Notes under the pieces: model-generated
What the model saw: only the letters and a program-made list of their open reading frames with translations
Told to the model about the DNA's origin: nothing
The model's database searches: none
In this document: one piece after another, positions 60,562 through 64,000 of the stretch
Layout of the letters: each line of letters opens with the position of its first letter
How positions within the stretch are numbered: the stretch's first letter is position 1
Assembly (NCBI GenBank): GCA_000171835.1
Contig: ABHC01000010.1
Coordinates: 1 to 64,000, forward strand
DNA from: an alpha proteobacterium BAL199
Lineage (GTDB): Bacteria; Pseudomonadota; Alphaproteobacteria; Thalassobaculales; Thalassobaculaceae
Reading direction: 5' to 3'
Length of the DNA: 64,000 nucleotides
Translations under genes and position numbers: made by a program

Positions 60562-60564
60562 TAG
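59482..60564 (+). CDS. IS630-family transposase
   Basis: A 360-residue transposase. The N-terminal helix-turn-helix region reads NAIMREAGVAKTAVWRWQERFAAEG. The DDE catalytic domain has SVDEKSQIQALDR, VLDNYAAHKHPKV and SWLNAVESFFARLAKRRL. It appears intact. The ATG at 59482 is taken; a GTG at 59467 is possible. The stop codon TAG at 60562-60564 is formed by the duplicated target TA plus the next host base, so the element borrows its stop from the target site. Confidence 0.93.
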   Translation: MRTGISFTVSTADRARLEAIVADRNSPQKHVWRCRIVLLTAAGLGTNAIMREAGVAKTAVWRWQERFAAEGVDGLLRDKTRPSRIPPLDPSVAERVVALTLTDPPGETTHWTAATMAAQTGISVSSVQRIWRAHGLAPHRIRQFKLSNDPEFVTKLRDVVGLYVDPPAHAIVLSVDEKSQIQALDRTQPGLPLKKGRAGTMTHDYKRHGTTTLFAALNVLDGTVIGRNMQRHRHQEFIRFLNHIEAQVPAGKVIHAVLDNYAAHKHPKVRAWLHRHPRWTFHFVPTSCSWLNAVESFFARLAKRRLKRGVFRSVADLQAAINRFLDEHNASDPKPFNWTADPDKIIAAVRRGHQVLDSIH

Positions 60565-60991
60565 TTTGGGTCCGCTTGCCATCCCCGGTCGCCAGATCGT
60601 TCAGCAAGCCGACGCTGCCGTACAGCCAGGCCGCGTAGGGCTGGTCGCCCGGGTCGGGGTTCTTAACCGTGATGTCCGACGGCGAGTACATGTTCTGGCC
60701 GATCGACGCAGTCCACCGGACGGTTCCGACTGTACCGATCAGTGGTTGTACGAAGTCGATCACCGACTCCGGAACATCGCCGACCGGGCTGGTGCGGGAC
60801 AGCCGGATACCGTTGGTGAAATACCGGTCGGTATCGTTGGTCAAATCGTTCTCAAGCGTCAGGGTCCAGACCGGCCGATCGGTCTTGTCCGACGGTTGTC
60901 CGACCTTCGGTTCCTCGGCCTGAGCAAACGCAGGCCACAGGATGGTCGCAGCGAGCAGCGGGAGAAGTCGGATCCGAGGATTTGTTAGCAT

Positions 60992-61399
60992 GGCAATAGT
61001 ATGCGCCCGCGATCGCTTCGCCGCCACTGTCTGTTGTCGAACGTGTCCTGCGGCCAAACGACCACGACCGCTTGACCCGAAGGCGGGCTTGTGGCTCAAA
61101 TCCGTCCCATGATGTTCGGAACCTGGACGCCCGGCCTTCGACTTACGGACCCGGCTCTCTGACGAGAGACCGGGAGTTATCCGTTCGCCGTTCGCGTCCA
61201 CCCCATGGGTTCCACCGCCGATGACTGTCGGCACGCTTGTCATCCCCGCCCCTCCCAACGTTGCGACCCGAACAACGCGGCACGCACGGGGTGGGTTCCC
61301 ATCGGGACAACTCGGACGGCATGCAGACGCAGCACGCCCACACCGCATGACGATACGTGCCCGCCGGGAACGGCTCGGAGCGCGTGACAGGAGACCCAG
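60992..61399 (+). promoter_or_regulatory. leuA upstream region with a hairpin
   Basis: These 408 bp hold no convincing gene. They separate the lpxR start from leuA. A hairpin at 61150-61174 pairs CCCGG/CCGGG and TCTCT/AGAGA around GACG with one bulged C. CACCCC (61199-61204) could pair at distance with GGGGTG (61288-61293). A leader peptide rich in leucine codons, expected for classical leu attenuation, was not found. Promoter position unclear. Confidence 0.35.
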
Positions 61400-63073
61400 A
61401 TGAAAGTTCCTCCAACCAACAAATACCGGCCTTACGCGACCATCGCGCTGCCTGACCGAAGCTGGCCGGGGAAGGTCATCGACAAGGCGCCGATCTGGTG
61501 CTCGGTCGACTTGCGCGACGGCAACCAGGCGCTGGTCGATCCGATGGATGGGCCACGCAAGCGGCGGATGTTCGAGACCCTCGTCAAGATGGGCTTCAAG
61601 CAGATTGAGGTTGGCTTTCCTTCAGCCTCCGATACCGATTTCAACTTCGTACGGCAACTGATCGAAGACCGGATGATCCCGGACGACGTCACGATCCAGG
61701 TATTGACCCAGGCGCGCGAGCATCTGGTCGACCGCACCATCGACAGCGTGATGGGGGCCAAGAACGTCATCCTGCACCTGTACAATTCGACCTCCGAGTT
61801 GCAGCGCCGCGTGGTGTTCCAGCAGGATCAGGCTGGGGTGAAACAGATCGCGGTCGAAGGTGCCGAGATGGTGAGATCCCGCCTCGACCGACTGAAAGGC
61901 ACCAACGTCCAGCTGCAGTACTCGCCGGAAAGCTTCACCGGCACCGAGTTGGACTACGCGCTCGAGGTCTGCGAGGCGGTGATGGGCGTCTGGTTTCCGG
62001 TCACCGACAACCCGATCATCATCAACCTGCCGTCGACCGTCGAGATGTCGACCCCGAACATCTTCGCCGACCAGATCGAATGGATGCACCGCCGGTTCAC
62101 CCGACGCGACCGCATCGTGCTGTCGGTCCATCCGCACAACGACCGGGGAACCGGCGTCGCCGCCGCCGAACTGGCCGTGATGGCCGGCGCCGACCGGGTC
62201 GAGGGCACGCTGTTCGGCAATGGTGAGCGCACCGGCAACGTCGACATCGTGACCCTCGGCTTGAACCTGCTGACCCAGGGCGTCCATCCGATGCTCGACT
62301 TCTCCGACATCAACGGGCTGATGGAGGTAGCCGAGTACTGCAACCAGTTGCCGATCCACCCGCGCCATCCCTACGCCGGCGAATTGGTGCACACCGCGTT
62401 CTCCGGCTCGCATCAGGACGCCATCAACAAGGGCATGAAGGCGATCCAGGCCTCGAACTCCGGCCTGTGGGAGGTGCCGTACCTGCCGATCGATCCGCAC
62501 GACATCGGCCGATCCTACGAGGCGGTGATCCGGGTCAACTCGCAGTCCGGCAAGGGCGGGATCGCCTATGTCCTGGAGCACGACCACCACATCCGGCTAC
62601 CTAAGGAATGGCAGGCCCAGTTCAGCCAGGTGATCCAGCGCTTGACCGATGCCTCCTCGCAGGAGATCTCCAGCCAGGAAATCTGGAACGCCTTCGAGAC
62701 CGAGTACGTCACCCAGCCGAACGGCGAATTCGACCTGATGTCGTTCGAGGCGGCGCGGGTGCCGGGCTCGAACCAGACCGTCCGCATTGAGGCGGTGGTG
62801 AAGCGCAACGGCGTCGAGCACACCATTGAGGCCGAAGGCAACGGACCCGTGAACGCGTTCTCGCGGGCCATGCGGGTGGCGTTCGACCTCAAGTTCAAGC
62901 TGAAGGATTACGCCGAGCACACCCGCTCGGTCGGCTCCGACGCCGAAGCTGCGGCCTATATCGAACTGAAGGCGCCGGACGAGAACGGGCGCAGCGTCTT
63001 CGGGGTCGGCATCGCCACCGACATCACGCTGGCCCCGGTGAAGGCGGTGGTCAGCGCTTGCAACCGCTTGTGA
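61400..63073 (+). CDS. leuA: 2-isopropylmalate synthase
   Basis: A 557-residue enzyme that condenses acetyl-CoA with 2-oxoisovalerate, the first committed step of leucine synthesis. The TIM-barrel opens with PIWCSVDLRDGNQALVDPM (catalytic Arg-Asp and metal Asp). The second metal site is HPHNDRGTGVAAAELAVMAGADRVEGTLFGNGERTGN, with both histidine and asparagine ligands. The C-terminal LeuA regulatory domain (from about 430) ends with AYIELKAPDENGRSVFGVGIATDI and would bind leucine for feedback inhibition. Length and N-terminus match the LeuA type 2 group. GGAGA precedes the ATG at 61400. Confidence 0.95.
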   Translation: MKVPPTNKYRPYATIALPDRSWPGKVIDKAPIWCSVDLRDGNQALVDPMDGPRKRRMFETLVKMGFKQIEVGFPSASDTDFNFVRQLIEDRMIPDDVTIQVLTQAREHLVDRTIDSVMGAKNVILHLYNSTSELQRRVVFQQDQAGVKQIAVEGAEMVRSRLDRLKGTNVQLQYSPESFTGTELDYALEVCEAVMGVWFPVTDNPIIINLPSTVEMSTPNIFADQIEWMHRRFTRRDRIVLSVHPHNDRGTGVAAAELAVMAGADRVEGTLFGNGERTGNVDIVTLGLNLLTQGVHPMLDFSDINGLMEVAEYCNQLPIHPRHPYAGELVHTAFSGSHQDAINKGMKAIQASNSGLWEVPYLPIDPHDIGRSYEAVIRVNSQSGKGGIAYVLEHDHHIRLPKEWQAQFSQVIQRLTDASSQEISSQEIWNAFETEYVTQPNGEFDLMSFEAARVPGSNQTVRIEAVVKRNGVEHTIEAEGNGPVNAFSRAMRVAFDLKFKLKDYAEHTRSVGSDAEAAAYIELKAPDENGRSVFGVGIATDITLAPVKAVVSACNRL

Positions 63074-63083
63074 CACTCCGAAC

Positions 63084-63121
63084 GGGGCGGACATCAACGC
63101 TCACGACACTGTGTCCGCCCC
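63084..63121 (+). terminator. leuA terminator hairpin
   Basis: GGGGCGGACA (63084-63093) pairs perfectly with TGTCCGCCCC (63112-63121), followed by the T-containing TCATTCGTTTC. It starts 10 bp after the leuA stop. The loop is long at 18 nt. Confidence 0.65.
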
Positions 63122-63383
63122 TCATTCGTTTCACCTCTGGTTCTGTGCCCAGGGCGATACCACATGTTATCCACACCCGGACCGGCGTGGCGGCGCACCC
63201 TGCCCCCGCGCCGCGCTACTCCTAGGCTCCTCTCGACGGTCCGGGCCGCTTGAGTGAGGCTTACGCCTCTTCTCGCGCGAACGGGCCGATCCGCTCCATG
63301 CCCCCGGAGCCGGGTCGGCCCAACCCCCCCGCCATTCCCAGGTTCCCCTTGCACGTCGCTCGTTCCTACGGTTTCGTGACGGC
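63122..63383. other. Intergenic region between leuA and the phosphatase gene
   Basis: No gene is supported here. The stretch contains a single perfect DnaA box, TTATCCACA at 63167-63175, and GC-rich sequence with runs of C. No second DnaA box or AT-rich unwinding region is near, so it is not an origin. Confidence 0.5.
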
Positions 63384-64000
63384 ATGGTGACAATCGAACA
63401 CAGTGATTGGACGGATGCGCCCAAACCGCTTCACACGGACCATCTGATCTGCGCGGTCGGCGACGTCCACGGTCGCGCCGATCTGCTTGATCCGCTGCTG
63501 GAGACGCTCGCCGACGACGCTCGGGTGCCGGGCGTTTCCCATGTGACCTGCGTGTTTCTCGGCGACCTGATCGACCGCGGCGACCAGTCGCTGGAGGTGC
63601 TGGGCCTCGCCGCCGGTGGTCTCGGTGCCTATCTCGGCGACCGTCTTCCGGTCGACGACGTCCTGCTTCTCGGCAACCACGACGCCTGGCTGAAGGCTGC
63701 GTTCGAGGACGCGCTGACGCCGGAAATGATCGAACTGTGGGCCGCCAATGGCGGACAGCCGACCTGGCAGTCTTTGCGGATTCCACCGATGACGCCACCG
63801 AGCAAGCTGGCCGCCGCCCTGCGCAGATCGGTGCCAGATTTCGTGCAGGAGGCGGTGCGCGGCATGCAGGGATACCGGCAGATCGGCGACTACGTGTTCG
63901 TTCATGCCGGGCTCGATCCGCGCCGGCCGTTCGATGATCAGCCGCTCGAGATTATCACCTGGATCCGTCACCCGTTCCTGCACCCGGCCGAGCCGTGGCC
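63384..64000 (+). CDS. Metallophosphoesterase (PPP-type serine/threonine phosphatase-like), partial
   Basis: The first 205 residues are present and the gene runs off the window. The PPP/ApaH metal-binding signature is complete in order: AVGDVHGRADLLDPLL (GDxHG), FLGDLIDRGDQSLEV (GDxxDRG), LLGNHDAWLKA (GNHD), and VFVHAGLDPRRP with the later histidine. Such proteins dephosphorylate Ser/Thr-phosphates or diadenosine polyphosphates. The ATG at 63384 is immediately followed by a GTG, and no clear ribosome site is seen. Confidence 0.9.
   Translation, partial: MVTIEHSDWTDAPKPLHTDHLICAVGDVHGRADLLDPLLETLADDARVPGVSHVTCVFLGDLIDRGDQSLEVLGLAAGGLGAYLGDRLPVDDVLLLGNHDAWLKAAFEDALTPEMIELWAANGGQPTWQSLRIPPMTPPSKLAAALRRSVPDFVQEAVRGMQGYRQIGDYVFVHAGLDPRRPFDDQPLEIITWIRHPFLHPAEPW

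Larger units (their letters stand above)
58797..60991 (-). pseudogene. lpxR: Lipid A 3'-O-deacylase LpxR-like gene, broken twice
   Basis: The N-terminal part (60991-60562) has a signal peptide ending AQAEE and TLENDLTNDTDRYFTNGIRLS with the Asn-Asp pair of LpxR. An IS630 element (59413-60561, TA duplicated) interrupts codon ACT-AGC. The C-terminal part (59410 down) has QLHDEPAVLL with the probable catalytic His. Removing the element and one TA restores the frame exactly, giving 331 residues to a TAG at 58845-58847. Reading past that TAG gives EGPSLFGGFSAGYRF and a second TAG at 58797-58799. The YRF ending is a normal outer-membrane beta signal, so the first TAG is probably a CAG-to-TAG nonsense change. 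Confidence 0.88.

Noticed and set aside
63167-63175. Perfect DnaA box TTATCCACA, considered as an origin marker
   Set aside because: Only one box, no AT-rich unwinding element and no dnaA, dnaN or gidA genes nearby. A single 9-mer can occur by chance.
1-64000. CRISPR arrays, tRNA and rRNA genes
   Set aside because: No regularly spaced direct repeats of 24-40 bp, no T-loop GTTCRANNC with a plausible cloverleaf, and no rRNA-like stretch were noticed by eye. A tRNAscan and CRISPR search would settle it.

Overview
The window is high-GC DNA (mostly about two thirds G+C) with densely packed, often translationally coupled genes. The gene families present (type I secretion, PotABC, FliG, DUF6065, pseudaminic-acid enzymes, a CueR/CopA pair) suggest a free-living Gram-negative alphaproteobacterium of Rhodospirillales type. 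I cannot name a genus from sequence alone. No tRNA, rRNA or CRISPR array was seen.

Layout. 1-2.8 kb: an autoregulated TetR-YciI-DNA glycosylase operon with a well-defined operator, next to an amino-acid permease with a structured leader. 3-21.4 kb: an envelope and surface-glycan region. It holds pseB and pseC, a type I secretion ABC/HlyD pair, a polysaccharide-export permease, a sulfotransferase/coiled-coil/double-glycosyltransferase fusion, a YbaY-NlpE-META envelope protein, a double ABC exporter and a divergent LysR regulator. 21.5-29.2 kb: a GFA-family protein, a coupled Rieske oxygenase / adenylate cyclase / MFS operon, fliG, a PagL-type lipid A deacylase, a rhomboid protease and an unrecognised 348-aa protein. 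29.3-35 kb: copA-cueR behind a typical 19-bp-spacer CueR promoter, then an EmrAB-type efflux pair. 35-37.1 kb: a glyoxalase-like gene divergent from an ABATE/CGNR zinc-finger regulator. The gap between them holds three copies of the 16-bp site AACCNNCATGNNRGTT, placed on two promoters. An FkbM methyltransferase is coupled to the regulator.

37.1-45 kb is an insertion-sequence battlefield. An atypical methyltransferase gene sits against the stump of an IS630-family element. That stump is cut by one of two apparently identical 818-bp IS6-family elements in direct orientation, which enclose about 5 kb. No 8-bp target duplications remain at any end. An aroQ-like gene, an amino-acid ABC operon and probably a Pot operon lost sequence at these junctions, and both ABC operons lack a solute-binding protein. 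45-49.3 kb: PotABC-type transporter, a DUF6065 gene and an NTF2-like gene. 49.3-56.7 kb: a diheme cytochrome c / flavodoxin / TPR / STAS-like operon, a Bcr/CflA efflux pump, two small lipoproteins, a nitroreductase and a Lon-family protease. 56.8-64 kb: pcaD, a methyltransferase, an LpxR-type lipid A deacylase gene broken by both a nonsense codon and a clean IS630 insertion, leuA, and the start of a metallophosphatase gene.

Most interesting: the three-site CGNR operator array, the doubly broken lpxR, the IS6 scars, the tripartite sulfotransferase-glycosyltransferase, the Rieske-cyclase-MFS operon and the uncharacterised RNA leader at about 1.5 kb.
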